This document shows, in pieces, positions 1-9,947 of a stretch of 34,401 bases of DNA. The first letter of the stretch is position 1; every line of letters begins with the position of its first letter. Made by a program: the position numbers and the translations under genes. Source of the stretch: Brevundimonas sp. UBA5713 (GTDB lineage: Bacteria > Pseudomonadota > Alphaproteobacteria > Caulobacterales > Caulobacteraceae); contig NZ_DIGV01000029.1 in assembly GCF_002419815.1 (NCBI RefSeq), positions 1 to 34,401 of the forward strand. The letters run 5' to 3'. The notes beneath the pieces are model-generated. The model was not told the DNA's origin. It did not search any database and worked only from the letters and a program-made list of their open reading frames with translations.

Positions 1-719
1 GGCGGAGCCTCTTCAGCGCCGAAGGCGTAACGCAGACCCAGGGTCACAGTGTGCGACTGATCGTAGTCGCCAGACCAGGTGCCGAACTGGGCAGCCGGTT
101 GCGAGTCCCACTTAGCGTCACCGGTCAGGTAACGATAGGTCAGGTCCAGGTTGGCGCGGTCCGAGATGGCCCAGGCCAGACCGGCAATCGCTTGAGCAGC
201 GAAACGGGTCGACGAGTCGTCGGCCACGAAGTTGCCACCCGGCAGCTGGCGCAGACGGCCGCTGGTGTCGACGTTCACGCGGTTGGCACCAACGCCCAGA
301 CCGACGAACGGACGCAGGGTCCATTCCGGGGTGCCGAAGTCATAAATGACATTGGCCATCAGGGTGGTGGAGGTGATGTCGCCGTCCGGCGAGTGGCAGG
401 CCGGAGCCGTGCCGCTGTTGCACAGGCCTTGCGGGCCCGACACAGCGCGAACGGTGCCGATGTCACCCGAGCGGTAGCCGCCCTCGAGTTCCATACGCCA
501 GTTCGGGTTGAAGCGGTAACCGAGGCGAGCAAATGCAGCCCAGCCGTCGTTCACTTCCCAGTTCCAGTTGTGACCCGTTGCCGAGGCTTCGGCATTGATG
601 TCGTCGATGATGTGATAGCCGGCGTCGATAGCGCCGTACCAGCCGTCCGGCTCGGCCGAAGCGGCACCAGCCGCAAACAGCCCAGCAGCGGCGACACTGG
701 CCAGAAGTTTCAGCTTCAT
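1..719 (-). CDS. OmpA-like outer-membrane beta-barrel protein (partial, C-terminus off the left edge)
   Basis: The frame runs leftwards from an ATG at 719 to the window edge without a stop (239 codons seen). A typical Sec signal peptide comes first (MKLKLLASVAAAGLFAAG, cut after ASA near residue 22). It is followed by amphipathic beta-strands with alternating aromatic residues, such as GWYGAIDAGY, RLGYRFNPNWRMELEGGYR, LRPFVGLGVGANRV, LDLTYRYL and HTVTLGLRYAFG. This matches the N-terminal eight-stranded OmpA-type barrel. The frame continues after GLRYAFGAEEAP, which fits a Pro-rich hinge before a peptidoglycan-binding OmpA domain, but that part is not visible. A purine-rich ribosome site (AGAGGA) lies about 5 bases before the ATG. 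Likely role: abundant structural porin or envelope anchor. The gene is divergent from the dehydrogenase at 912. Confidence 0.85.
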   Translation of the reverse strand, partial: MKLKLLASVAAAGLFAAGAASAEPDGWYGAIDAGYHIIDDINAEASATGHNWNWEVNDGWAAFARLGYRFNPNWRMELEGGYRSGDIGTVRAVSGPQGLCNSGTAPACHSPDGDITSTTLMANVIYDFGTPEWTLRPFVGLGVGANRVNVDTSGRLRQLPGGNFVADDSSTRFAAQAIAGLAWAISDRANLDLTYRYLTGDAKWDSQPAAQFGTWSGDYDQSHTVTLGLRYAFGAEEAP

Positions 720-833
720 GGTGTCCTCTTTCACTGATGAAGGTTCTCGCACCGGCACACGGGGATGCACCGGCGATCTACCACCTAACTGCGTTGCATC
801 GGAGTGGTTCCTTGAAATAGGCTCATAAGTGAC

Positions 834-882
834 GACTGTGGCGCATTTCCAACACTTTAAATCACACCCTCGCCACACAGTC
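834..882. promoter_or_regulatory. Imperfect inverted repeat in divergent intergenic region 720-911
   Basis: The 192-base gap between the porin and the dehydrogenase must hold both promoters. GACTGTGGCG (834-843) and CGCCACACAGTC (871-882) are inverted copies apart from a 2-base bulge, separated by 27 AT-richer bases. This could be a regulator site or a leader hairpin for the dehydrogenase mRNA. No clear -35/-10 pair could be assigned. A good ribosome site (AGGAAGGGG, about 897-905) precedes the ATG at 912. Confidence 0.3.
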
Positions 883-911
883 TTAAAAGCAATTCAGGAA
901 GGGGACGGCCT

Positions 912-1811
912 ATGAGTTTGGATTTTTCAGGACAGGTGGCCATCGTGACAGGGGCCGGCGGGGGTCTCGGCCGAGAACACGCTCTGGCCTTGGCGGCGCG
1001 GGGCGCAAAGGTAGTGGTCAACGATCTGGGTGGCGCGCGCGACGGTTCCGGCTCTTCTTTATCTGCGGCTGAAGCCGTCGTAGCCGAGATCGAGGCCGCA
1101 GGCGGCGAAGCCATGGCCAACGGCGCATCGGTGACGGATCGTGACGCCGTGAAGGCCATGGTCGAGGATGTCATGGCCCGCTGGGGACGGATCGACATTC
1201 TGGTGAACAATGCCGGCATTTTGCGGGACAAGAGCTTCGCCAAAATGGAACTGGATGACTTCCAACTGGTCGTCGATGTGCACCTGATGGGCGCGGTCAA
1301 CTGTACCAAGGCGGTATGGGAGATCATGCGGACTCAGAACTATGGACGCATTGTTATGACCACCTCGTCATCCGGTCTTTACGGGAATTTCGGGCAGTCG
1401 AACTATGGCGCGGCCAAAATGGCATTGGTCGGCTTGATGCAGACCCTGTCTATCGAGGGGGCCAAGAACGATATCCGAGTAAACTGTCTAGCCCCGACCG
1501 CGCACACCCGCATGACCGAGGACCTGGGCCTGCCATTAGAGGCCTTGGCACCGGCCCTTGTGACGCCCGGCCTGTTGTATCTGGTCAGCCGCGATGCGCC
1601 GACCCGCTGCATCCTTGCTGCAGGCGCGGGTGGTTTCGAGCGGGCCTATGTCACCCTGACCCAAGGCGACTTTATCGTGGGCGAGGACGCCGACGAGCAG
1701 GTTGCATCCCGTTTTGACAAAATTTCGGACCGCACGGGCGAGATCGTCCCGGACATGGGTGCTGCGCAGGGCATGATCGAAATGACCAAGGCGCAAAAGG
1801 CAGCACGCTAA
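912..1811 (+). CDS. Short-chain dehydrogenase/reductase, (3R)-hydroxyacyl-CoA dehydrogenase type
   Basis: This is a 299-residue classical SDR. The Rossmann glycine motif TGAGGGLG lies at about residues 13-20, followed by NDLGGARDGSG, NNAG near 97, a TTSSSGLYG segment and the catalytic YGAAK (Tyr165, Lys169). The NDLGG...G(S/T)G signature and the roughly 50-residue tail after the core resemble the dehydrogenase domain of multifunctional enzyme type 2 (peroxisomal beta-oxidation) and its stand-alone bacterial relatives, more than FabG. NAD-dependent oxidation of 3-hydroxyacyl-CoA is therefore likely, but the substrate is inferred. The start at 912 is well supported by AGGAAGGGG upstream. It appears monocistronic, with a terminator directly downstream. 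Confidence 0.88.
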   Translation: MSLDFSGQVAIVTGAGGGLGREHALALAARGAKVVVNDLGGARDGSGSSLSAAEAVVAEIEAAGGEAMANGASVTDRDAVKAMVEDVMARWGRIDILVNNAGILRDKSFAKMELDDFQLVVDVHLMGAVNCTKAVWEIMRTQNYGRIVMTTSSSGLYGNFGQSNYGAAKMALVGLMQTLSIEGAKNDIRVNCLAPTAHTRMTEDLGLPLEALAPALVTPGLLYLVSRDAPTRCILAAGAGGFERAYVTLTQGDFIVGEDADEQVASRFDKISDRTGEIVPDMGAAQGMIEMTKAQKAAR

Positions 1812-1823
1812 TCTGTACGCCGA

Positions 1824-1856
1824 TGCACGGCTCTCCATTTGTGAGCCGTGCATTTT
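1824..1856 (+). terminator. Rho-independent terminator after the SDR gene
   Basis: A perfect 10-bp stem (TGCACGGCTC / GAGCCGTGCA) with a 9-base loop is followed by TTTT, 12 bases after the dehydrogenase stop codon. Confidence 0.85.
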
Positions 1857-1927
1857 GCGTCCGTGCCTATAAAGCGCTAGTTCTCCGCCGGAGTCGGCAA
1901 GACTAAGCCGACATGATGGAAGCCGAA

Positions 1928-2923
1928 ATGACGCAGTCTGCCCCCAAAGATCGTCCCGCCACGCTTGAAGCTATGACGGATCGCGCTCGCAGTGTGATCC
2001 AACTCAATATTGAGGCCTTGCAGGCGTTGGAGCGTTCACTGGACAGCTCGCTCGCGAGGGCCAGCGAAATCATTCTGGACCGTCCGGGCTATGTCGTTGT
2101 TACAGGCATGGGCAAGTCAGGTCACATTGGCGGCAAGATCGCCGCCACCCTCGCCTCCACCGGCACTAATGCCTTCTTTGTGCATCCGGCTGAAATGAGC
2201 CACGGCGATCTGGGCATGTTGCGCCCGGACGTGACAGTGCTGGCTATCTCCAACTCGGGCGAAAGTCGCGAGTTGCGCGATCCGCTTATCTATTGCCAGC
2301 GCAACAATATCCCCGTCATCGCCATTACCCAGCGCCCCACCAGTTTTCTTGGCCGGCACGCGGAAGTCGTCCTGACCATGCCAAAAGTGGCGGAAGCCTG
2401 CCCCGAGGGTTTGGCACCCACCACCTCGACACTCATGACCTTGGCACTGGGCGATGCCCTAGCCATGGTCCTCATGGAACAGCGCGGCTTCACTCGTGAA
2501 GACTTCGGCATGCATCATCCGGGCGGTGCACTCGGCATGAGTTTGCAATCCGTCCGTGAATGGATGGAAGACAATGTGGCTACACCGGTAAGCGTCGCGC
2601 CTACCGCCAAGTTCAGCGAAATCGTTTGGGCTATTACAGAAGGCCGCAAAGGGGCCGTTGCTGTGATCGACGATGATGGTGCCCTAGTGGGGATGATCAC
2701 CGATGGCGACATCCGCCGTGCTTTTGCACGCGACATCAGCACCATGGTGGCCTCGGACATCATGAGCGCCAATCCGATTACGGTTTCACCTGACCAGCGC
2801 ATGCGCGATGTGGTTGACCTTCTCACGGCAAACAAGATCAGCAATCTGCTGGTCGTCGAAAATGACCGGCCCGTCGCGATCATCCATATTGCTGAGCTAA
2901 TGCAGGCTGGGTACGTCGCCTGA
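1928..2923 (+). CDS. kdsD: D-arabinose-5-phosphate isomerase (KdsD/KpsF family)
   Basis: The enzyme interconverts ribulose 5-phosphate and arabinose 5-phosphate, the first committed step to Kdo for lipopolysaccharide or Kdo-containing capsule. An N-terminal SIS sugar-isomerase domain has GMGKSGHIGGKIAATLASTG, HPAEMSHGDLGM and ISNSGES, as in KpsF/GutQ/KdsD. Two CBS domains fill the C-terminal third (around MITDGDIRRAF and NKISNLLVV). ATGs exist at 1913, 1916 and 1928. The last was chosen because GGAAG lies 5 bases before it, whereas nothing like a ribosome site precedes 1913. The resulting 331 residues fit the family. The stop codon overlaps the next ATG by one base (TGATG), so it is translationally coupled to the glycosyltransferase and heads a surface-polysaccharide operon. 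KpsF-like paralogs often sit in capsule loci, so this may be a capsule-specific copy. Confidence 0.93.
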   Translation: MTQSAPKDRPATLEAMTDRARSVIQLNIEALQALERSLDSSLARASEIILDRPGYVVVTGMGKSGHIGGKIAATLASTGTNAFFVHPAEMSHGDLGMLRPDVTVLAISNSGESRELRDPLIYCQRNNIPVIAITQRPTSFLGRHAEVVLTMPKVAEACPEGLAPTTSTLMTLALGDALAMVLMEQRGFTREDFGMHHPGGALGMSLQSVREWMEDNVATPVSVAPTAKFSEIVWAITEGRKGAVAVIDDDGALVGMITDGDIRRAFARDISTMVASDIMSANPITVSPDQRMRDVVDLLTANKISNLLVVENDRPVAIIHIAELMQAGYVA

Positions 2924-4194
2924 TGCGCCCCATCGTCCTGTTCGACGCCAGTCGGCTCCTTAGCCGAACAGAACGCGCGGCCCCAACAGGCATTGATCGC
3001 GTTTGTCTGGCCTACGCCGAATGGCTGATCGCGCACCCGGACTATGACATGGTTCCCGTGCGCGGCCGCAAGGGCCAGCCTGCTCTGGTCAATGTCGAAT
3101 GGTTTGAACGCAAGGTAGCCAAACTACGCAAGCGCTGGGAAGGGCAGTCAGGTACGCATCTGAGAGCCGTTGACAAAAAACTGTTCTCAACCTTGGCTGC
3201 TGAAGTCCGACCCGAGGCATCCATACGCGATGAAAACGCGCACTTTGAAGACAAACGTAAGGTCGTTAAATCTCGCACTGTCCGGCAGTTTTTCCGATCG
3301 CGCCGTGTGGAGGCTCTGCCCAAGGCTTTCGCCTATGTTAATGTAGGTCACACAGGGCTGGACGACCCCGAACTGTTGGCGACGATGAGCGAAGCCCACA
3401 TCGCTCCCATCATTCTCGTTCACGACCTTATTCCGGTAACCCATCCGGAGTATTGCCGACCGGGGGATGGCGATAAGCACAAACGGCGCATGCGTCATAC
3501 GCTTCGGTACGGTGCCCACCTCATTGCCAACAGTCAGTACACAGCTGATCAGTTGGATCTCTTTGCCACGTCACAAGGGATGGTCCGCGCGCCGACCACA
3601 GTGGCGCATCTGGGGGTTGAACCCCATTTGGGAAAAGGCGAACCCCTGAAAACCAAGCGTCCTTACTTTGTATATGTGGGCACGCTTGAAGCACGCAAAA
3701 ATCTAGCCTTTCTTCTTACAGTGTGGCGTCGACTTGAAGAACGCATGGGCGATGAAACGCCGTCCCTGGTTCTCGCTGGACGATTGGGGTGGGAGAATGA
3801 AAACGCCCTTGATCATCTGGAACGCTCGCCCAATCTACAGGGTCTGGTGCATCAGGTTTCTGATTTGTCGGACTTAGCGCTTTCTTCCCTTATGCAGGGG
3901 GCTCGCGCCGTTATCGCGCCGTCGAGTGTCGAAGGCTTTGACCTGCCCGCAGTAGAGGCATGCGCCATGGGCTTGCCGCTACTCGCGTCGGATATCCCTC
4001 CTCACAGAGAACTTACCTTGACTGCTCGACTTATCGATCCTGTAGACGGGCTAGGGTGGATAGAGGCTTTGGAGGATTGGACACGCGTTCCACCGTCAAA
4101 ACCTCACTTTTCTCCCCCTTGCTGGTCCGACCACTTCAAGATTGTCGAACAAGAGATTCTATCTCCTCTGGCGGGAAAGCTCAGAGGCAGCTAA
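2923..4194 (+). CDS. Glycosyltransferase family 4-like protein, surface polysaccharide
   Basis: This is a 423-residue GT-B-fold glycosyltransferase, probably cytoplasmic, adding a sugar to a lipid-linked capsule or exopolysaccharide intermediate. The C-terminal half carries the group-1 signature: YVGTLEARKNLAFLLTVW (donor-domain entry), LVLAGRLGW, and SSVEGFDLPAVEACAMGLPLLASD with the two spaced glutamates of the EX7E nucleotide-sugar motif. The N-terminal half is less conserved but contains FDASRLLSR and the TGIDRVCLAY segment seen in GT4 enzymes that begin with a short basic acceptor domain. The start is fixed by the TGATG junction with the isomerase. Donor and acceptor cannot be read from sequence. 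Confidence 0.87.
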   Translation: MRPIVLFDASRLLSRTERAAPTGIDRVCLAYAEWLIAHPDYDMVPVRGRKGQPALVNVEWFERKVAKLRKRWEGQSGTHLRAVDKKLFSTLAAEVRPEASIRDENAHFEDKRKVVKSRTVRQFFRSRRVEALPKAFAYVNVGHTGLDDPELLATMSEAHIAPIILVHDLIPVTHPEYCRPGDGDKHKRRMRHTLRYGAHLIANSQYTADQLDLFATSQGMVRAPTTVAHLGVEPHLGKGEPLKTKRPYFVYVGTLEARKNLAFLLTVWRRLEERMGDETPSLVLAGRLGWENENALDHLERSPNLQGLVHQVSDLSDLALSSLMQGARAVIAPSSVEGFDLPAVEACAMGLPLLASDIPPHRELTLTARLIDPVDGLGWIEALEDWTRVPPSKPHFSPPCWSDHFKIVEQEILSPLAGKLRGS

Positions 4195-4223
4195 ATCTGT
4201 TTAAAAGCTATACCGAGCCCCCG

Positions 4224-5348
4224 ATGACAAGAACTGCTGCAAGCCTGATGATTGTTGCCCTGCTGGCCGGGTGTTCGACCCTGCCACGGGACGGGCCGTC
4301 CAGTAGCAATGTGGTCCAAGGTGCCACCACGGCCGAGCGCCTCGGCAGCTATGCCATAGTCGACCTGGACTTTGCTCTCAGCGAGCATCTACGCACTGTG
4401 CCGCCTCGCTCTTTCAAAGGATTGTCCGAAGCGTTCAGCGACGAACCGACTGACATCATTGGTATCGGCGATACCTTGAGCGTGAGCATTTTGGCACCCG
4501 GTACCAATCTGTTTGCGGGCGCGGACGCCGGCCCTAGCCTTCCGCCGCTCGTCGTGGACCGCGATGGCAAGGTTCCGATCCCTTATGCCGGCTCTATCAA
4601 CGTCAGCGGCTTGACGCCTGGCCAAGCCTCGGCGGCTATCCGCCGCGCACTCTCTGGCAAGGTCGCCAACCCGCAAGTGATCGTGACACAGGCGACTGCG
4701 GCCTCGAACTCGGTGTCAGTGCTTGGTGAGGTGCGCAATCCCGGTCGCAAAATACTCGCGGCCAATCAGGATCGTCTGCTGGACGTGATTGCAGCTGCCG
4801 GTGGCAGCTCGCGCTCGATCTACGATGTCGACGTCGTCATCATGCGCGGCGAACAGACCTATTCGGCACCGCTGTCGCTGGTCACCACCACCTTCGGCGA
4901 AAATATCCGCCTGCAACGCGGTGATCAGGTCAATCTGACCTATAAGCCGCGCCGCTTCTCATCTTTCGGTGCATTCAACGCGGTGGCCCGTACAGAGATA
5001 CCGCCCGGTCCGCTGACGCTGGTCGAAGCCCTCAGCGGCGTGGGGGGGCTGGATTCCAACCTCGCCAATGCCCGCTCGGTTCTGGTGTTCCGCTTCGAGC
5101 GGCCCGAGGTGGCGCAGGCACTGGGTATCAACCAGCCTGCGACGTCGCGGGGCGTGCCCGTGGTTTACCGCCTGAACCTGAACGAAGGCCAAGGCTTCTT
5201 CATTGCCAGCAATTTCCAGATCGAGCCGGATGACGTCATTTACGCTCCGCGCGCTGGTGCTGCGGAAATGCGTAAATTCTTCGAGTTTGTTCAGAGCATC
5301 ACCCGCGTCGTTTATGATGTGTCGGTGACCAGTACGCTGAACCCCTAA
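4224..5348 (+). CDS. Polysaccharide export lipoprotein, Wza/KpsD (OPX) family
   Basis: This is an outer-membrane lipoprotein expected to form the export channel for the polysaccharide made by this cluster. The ATG at 4224 begins a lipoprotein signal whose lipobox LLAGC puts the lipidated cysteine at residue 17; frames further upstream lie inside the glycosyltransferase. The polysaccharide-export domain has IGIGDTLSVSI, VDRDGKVPIPYAGSINVSGLTPGQA and NPQVIVTQ. It is followed by SLBB-type segments (SVSVLGEVRNPGRK...LLDVIAAAGG and a second near TLVEALSGVGGLDS). The length of 374 residues is normal for OPX proteins. No clear Wzc-type copolymerase is next to it, so the partner must be elsewhere. 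Confidence 0.92.
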   Translation: MTRTAASLMIVALLAGCSTLPRDGPSSSNVVQGATTAERLGSYAIVDLDFALSEHLRTVPPRSFKGLSEAFSDEPTDIIGIGDTLSVSILAPGTNLFAGADAGPSLPPLVVDRDGKVPIPYAGSINVSGLTPGQASAAIRRALSGKVANPQVIVTQATAASNSVSVLGEVRNPGRKILAANQDRLLDVIAAAGGSSRSIYDVDVVIMRGEQTYSAPLSLVTTTFGENIRLQRGDQVNLTYKPRRFSSFGAFNAVARTEIPPGPLTLVEALSGVGGLDSNLANARSVLVFRFERPEVAQALGINQPATSRGVPVVYRLNLNEGQGFFIASNFQIEPDDVIYAPRAGAAEMRKFFEFVQSITRVVYDVSVTSTLNP

Positions 5349-5351
5349 ATC

Positions 5352-5940
5352 ATGGCTGGCGGTTTGTCGCATTGGCTGGGCGGGCGGCGGGAAGTGCCGC
5401 CCGTACCCGTTGATGACAGCCCGTCGATCGCTCTGCCCGATGGTCTGTCGGAGCAAATACAAACTGTCGAAAGCGCTGCGCTGGAAATCTACCGCCGCGC
5501 AGGTTTGCCAACAGCCGCCGGAAGCTATGTCCAGCGAGGGCCGCAGGCTAGCTGGGAACGGCTGGCCGATAATCTGACCCCGACCGAAAAATGGGACCTG
5601 CTGAACAGCGCGCCCGAAGGGGCCGGTTGGCGCTTTGTCGACCGCGCGTCTCTGGGACGCACTTCGGAAGATCCGGATGTGCGCCGCGCCTCGGCTCTGT
5701 TGGTCACCTGTGCGGGACTGAAAGCGCGCCTGAGCGGAGAGCTACCGACCTCGGCCCAGGATGTCGCCGATGCCCTACAACTGGGCGCGGCGGCCTCATG
5801 GCTGGCGCAGATCATCACCGCGTCTCCGCTCGATGATCACCAGCCGCTGACTTTTATGCCGATTGCCGACCAGTCGGCCGCAAAGGAAAAGGCAGCCGCG
5901 CGTCGCAAGGCCGCCTCCGTTAAACCCGCGTCTCGATCGC

Positions 5941-5963
<23 letters not shown>
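5352..5963 (+). CDS. Uncharacterised 203-aa protein, last gene of the polysaccharide operon
   Basis: I do not recognise this protein. It starts 3 bases after the OPX stop codon, so it is almost certainly co-translated. There is no signal peptide or membrane segment. The middle (about residues 35-165) looks helical and soluble (ESAALEIYRRAG, SWERLADNLTPTEKWDLLN, DVRRASALLVTCAGLKARL, QDVADALQLGAAASWLAQI). The last ~30 residues are Ala/Lys/Arg-rich and probably disordered. A cytoplasmic regulator or assembly partner for capsule synthesis is a guess from position only. Its last 23 bases overlap tail-to-tail with the monooxygenase gene on the other strand. Confidence 0.75.
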
Positions 5964-6930
<967 letters not shown>

Positions 6931-7043
6931 GCCCTCGATATGGTGACCAAGGTCGCGAACGCCATAGGTCATCACCATGGCCCGCGCAGAAACCTTCACC
7001 GAGGCGAAGGGTCCCGCGCTTTTTGTCGGCCTATGAAGGGTTT

Positions 7044-7715
7044 TTAATCCAGCACGATGCCGCAGGTGCGCATGATTTCGGCGCGCAGCTCCGGCAGACC
7101 CAGTCCCTTTTCGGACGAGGTCACCGCCACATGCGGATAGGCCGCCGGGCGTTTGGCGATGGCTTTCAGGGTCGCCGCCTGAACCTTCTCAGCCTCGCCC
7201 TTCTTCAGCTTGTCCGCCTTGGTCAGAACGATCTGATAGGAGACGGCCGCCAGATCCAGTGCATCCAGAGCCTCGTCATCGACCTTTTTCAGGCCGTGGC
7301 GGCTGTCGATCAGCAGATAGACGCGCTTCAGGGTCACTCGGCCGCGCAAATAGTCGCGGCCCAGATCCTGAAAGCGGCGCACTTCCTTTTTGGACGCCTT
7401 GGCCCAGCCATAGCCGGGCAGGTCGACCAGACGCATCTTGTCGTCGAGGTTGAAGAAGTTCACCTCGCGGGTGCGGCCCGGCTCGTTGGAGGCGCGGGCC
7501 AGTTTGTTCATCCCGACCAGGCCGTTGATCAGGCTGGACTTGCCCACGTTCGAGCGGCCTGCGAACGCGATCTCGGGGAGATCGGGTTCGGGCAGCTGTT
7601 CGATCTTGGCGCAGCCGAGCATGAAGGTGGCCTGACGCGCGAACAACACGCGTCCGGCCTCTATCTCTGCGGGCGAGTATTCGCCCAGCTTCGGCTCATC
7701 CAGGGGTTCAACCAA
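7044..7715 (-). CDS. engB: Ribosome-biogenesis GTP-binding protein EngB/YihA/YsxC
   Basis: This small GTPase is needed for late large-subunit assembly. G-motifs are clear: GRSNVGKSSL (P-loop), T in PGRTREVNFF (switch I), DLPGYGWA (G3), TKADKL (G4) and SSEKG (G5). The upstream frame gives 223 residues from a TTG at 7715, four bases after the yidC stop; no ATG is available before the conserved core except at Met31-32. A TTG start coupled to yidC translation is therefore the best reading, but the exact N-terminus is uncertain. The yidC-engB pairing is common in alphaproteobacteria. Confidence 0.93.
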   Translation of the reverse strand: MVEPLDEPKLGEYSPAEIEAGRVLFARQATFMLGCAKIEQLPEPDLPEIAFAGRSNVGKSSLINGLVGMNKLARASNEPGRTREVNFFNLDDKMRLVDLPGYGWAKASKKEVRRFQDLGRDYLRGRVTLKRVYLLIDSRHGLKKVDDEALDALDLAAVSYQIVLTKADKLKKGEAEKVQAATLKAIAKRPAAYPHVAVTSSEKGLGLPELRAEIMRTCGIVLD

Positions 7716-7719
7716 GGGC

Positions 7720-9513
7720 TCAGGCCTTTTTGAAACGGGCGAGGAAGGTATCGATCGGGTTCTCGGCCTTGAACTTGTGCATGATCACATACTGCTGAAC
7801 GATCGACAGAATGTTGTTCCATGCCCAGTAGATCAGCAGGCCGGCCGCGAACGGGGCCATGATGAAGGTGAACACCAGCGGCATGATCGCGAAGATCTGA
7901 CGCTGGATCGGGTCCTGCGCCGGCGGGTTCATCGACATCTGCAGCCACATGGTCAGGCCGTAGACGATCGGCAACACGCCCAGATGCAGCGGGCCGTTCA
8001 ACAGGCCGCCCAGCAGCGGGATGGTCGCCGGATCATAGGGAATGGCACCGAACAGGTTCCAGATGGTGGACGGGTCACGGGCCGAAAGGTCCTTGATCCA
8101 GCCAAAGAACGGCGCGTGGCGCATTTCGATTGTGACGAACAGCACCTTGTACAGGGCGTAGAAGACCGGAATCTGCACGAGGATCGGCAGACAGCCCGCC
8201 AGCGGATTGATCTTCTCGCGCTGGTACAGCGCCATCATTTCCTGCTGCTGCTTCTGCGGGTCCTTGCCGTGCTTCTTCTTGATCTCCTCCATCTTGGGCT
8301 GGAGCGTACGCATCTTCGACAGCGAAGCGTACGACTTGTTGGCCAGCGGGAAGAGGATCAGCTTGACCACCACCGTCAGGCCCAGAATGGCCAGACCGAA
8401 GTTGCCCATCACGCCGTAGAAGAAGTCCACGATCACGAACAGCGGGCGGGTCAGGAACCAGAACATGCCCCAGTCGATGGCGTAGACGAAGCGCGGCAGG
8501 CCGAGGCGTTCCTCATAGCTCTTGAGCACCTCATTACGCTTCACGCCGGCGAACAGACGCTGGGTCTCGACGATCTGCTTGCCCGGATTGATGGTGAAGG
8601 TCTGGCCCAGCATGGCGGCTTCGTGCACGTCAACGTTCTGGACGTTGCGCACGGTGAAGCGGCCTTCAACCTTTTCGTCTTGCGACGGGATCAGGGCGGC
8701 CAGCCAGTATTTGTCGGTGATGCCCATCCAGCCGCCAGTGGATTCCTTCTCCACGCGCGCCTTCTTGGCCCAGTCCTTGTATTTGATCTGCTCGGTCGAA
8801 TAGGAGTTGCCGCTGCCGAAGGTGCCGATGGCGCCTTCGTGCAGGATCATCTGCTTGCCCAGATCTGCCGGAACGCCCTGACGCTCGACGCGGCCATACG
8901 GCGCGATGGTCACGGCAGTGGTGCCCAGATTGGCCACCGTGTCCTTCACGGTGAACAGATACTGGTCGTCGATCGAGATTTCGCGGGTGAAGCGCAGGCC
9001 TGCACCGTTATCCCAGGTCAGTTCGACCGGCGTGGTCGGGGTCAGGGTCTGGCCCTTGGCCAGCGTCCACACTGTATTCGGGCCCGGAACGCCGCCCGGG
9101 ATGTTGGCACCGCGCCAGCCGAACTGGGCGAAATAGGCGTGCTCCATGCCCTGCGGACGGAACAGCTCGACCGGATCCTCGCTGCCCAGTTCCTCGCGGT
9201 AGTCGGTCAGGAACAGGTCATCGATGCGGGCACCCAGCAGCGACAGCGAACCCTTCAGCGTACCGGTTTCGATGGCCACGCGACCGGCAGCGTCGCCCAG
9301 AGCGGTCGAACGGTCTTGTGCAAAGACCTCGACTTCCGGACGCAGCGCCGTGTTGGAGGCGTCATCGGCGTCTTGCGACAGCTCGGCAGCAGCGATGCGA
9401 GCCTGGCGCTGGGCCTCGGCTTGCGGGCGCATCACGGTGAAATAGTAGATGCCCATAATCAGGGCCGCGCACACGAAGAAGATCAGGGTGTTGCGCGAAT
9501 TCTCGTTTTGCAT
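7720..9513 (-). CDS. yidC: Membrane protein insertase YidC
   Basis: This is a full-length Gram-negative YidC (597 residues). Residues ~7-27 form the N-terminal membrane anchor (NTLIFFVCAALIMGIYYFTV), followed by a large periplasmic beta-domain (~60-350). The conserved Oxa1 core has about five membrane segments (FWFLTRPLFVIVDFFYGVMG, FGLAILGLTVVVKLILFPLA, ...INPLAGCLPILVQIPVFYALY..., LTMWLQMSMNP, IMPLVFTFIMAPFAAGLLIYW). The cytoplasmic hairpin ends in the charged KMEEIKKKHGKDPQKQQQEMMALY stretch, of which only the charge pattern matters here. It works with SecYEG or alone to insert inner-membrane proteins. The ATG lies 5 bases after the rnpA stop. Confidence 0.97.
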   Translation of the reverse strand: MQNENSRNTLIFFVCAALIMGIYYFTVMRPQAEAQRQARIAAAELSQDADDASNTALRPEVEVFAQDRSTALGDAAGRVAIETGTLKGSLSLLGARIDDLFLTDYREELGSEDPVELFRPQGMEHAYFAQFGWRGANIPGGVPGPNTVWTLAKGQTLTPTTPVELTWDNGAGLRFTREISIDDQYLFTVKDTVANLGTTAVTIAPYGRVERQGVPADLGKQMILHEGAIGTFGSGNSYSTEQIKYKDWAKKARVEKESTGGWMGITDKYWLAALIPSQDEKVEGRFTVRNVQNVDVHEAAMLGQTFTINPGKQIVETQRLFAGVKRNEVLKSYEERLGLPRFVYAIDWGMFWFLTRPLFVIVDFFYGVMGNFGLAILGLTVVVKLILFPLANKSYASLSKMRTLQPKMEEIKKKHGKDPQKQQQEMMALYQREKINPLAGCLPILVQIPVFYALYKVLFVTIEMRHAPFFGWIKDLSARDPSTIWNLFGAIPYDPATIPLLGGLLNGPLHLGVLPIVYGLTMWLQMSMNPPAQDPIQRQIFAIMPLVFTFIMAPFAAGLLIYWAWNNILSIVQQYVIMHKFKAENPIDTFLARFKKA

Positions 9514-9518
9514 CGGGA

Positions 9519-9947
9519 TCAGCGGTCCTGGCCGGATAGGCTGGGTTGATCGGAAGGGTGCGGGTCATTGCCGGCGTCAACAGACACAGACGCGGACGCG
9601 CGAGACTTTGCCAGCCTTGTAAGGGCCGATTTCACATCGTCAAGCAATCGGTCCCAGTCACGCTCGGCTGTACCCATGCGGGCGATGAGCACATAGTCAC
9701 AGCCGGACTGGCCATAAAGGGGCAAAAGACAGCGGGCAGCCTCTCTCAACCGGCGTTTCGCACGGTTGCGGACCACAGCGCCGCCAATTTTGCGCGTGGC
9801 GGTAAAACCGACGCGCATTGTAGGATCATCATCCTGACGATCCAGCATTTGGACAACCACGGCGCCTCTCGCTTGAGAAACGCCTTTGGCGGCCGCCAGA
9901 AACTGGGGCCGCCGCAACAGGCGATCGATTTTCATCGTATCGGTCAT
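9519..9947 (-). CDS. rnpA: Ribonuclease P protein component
   Basis: This is the protein subunit of RNase P, which helps the RNA subunit bind pre-tRNA. The signature RVGFTATRKIGGAVVRNRAK (the RNR box) is followed by RRLREAARCLLP. At 142 residues it is slightly longer than average because of a polar tail after AKSRASASV. It lies 35 bases downstream of rpmH and 5 bases upstream of yidC, with no yidD gene between them. The ATG at 9947 has AAGGGCGGG in front. Confidence 0.95.
   Translation of the reverse strand: MTDTMKIDRLLRRPQFLAAAKGVSQARGAVVVQMLDRQDDDPTMRVGFTATRKIGGAVVRNRAKRRLREAARCLLPLYGQSGCDYVLIARMGTAERDWDRLLDDVKSALTRLAKSRASASVSVDAGNDPHPSDQPSLSGQDR

Noticed and set aside
3960..4223. Upstream extension of the Wza-like reading frame
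   Set aside because: It lies inside the glycosyltransferase gene, and the lipoprotein signal begins exactly at ATG 4224.
7777..9549. 590-codon open frame antisense to yidC
   Set aside because: Shadow of yidC; composition rich in His/Arg/Gln typical of antisense translation of GC-rich genes.
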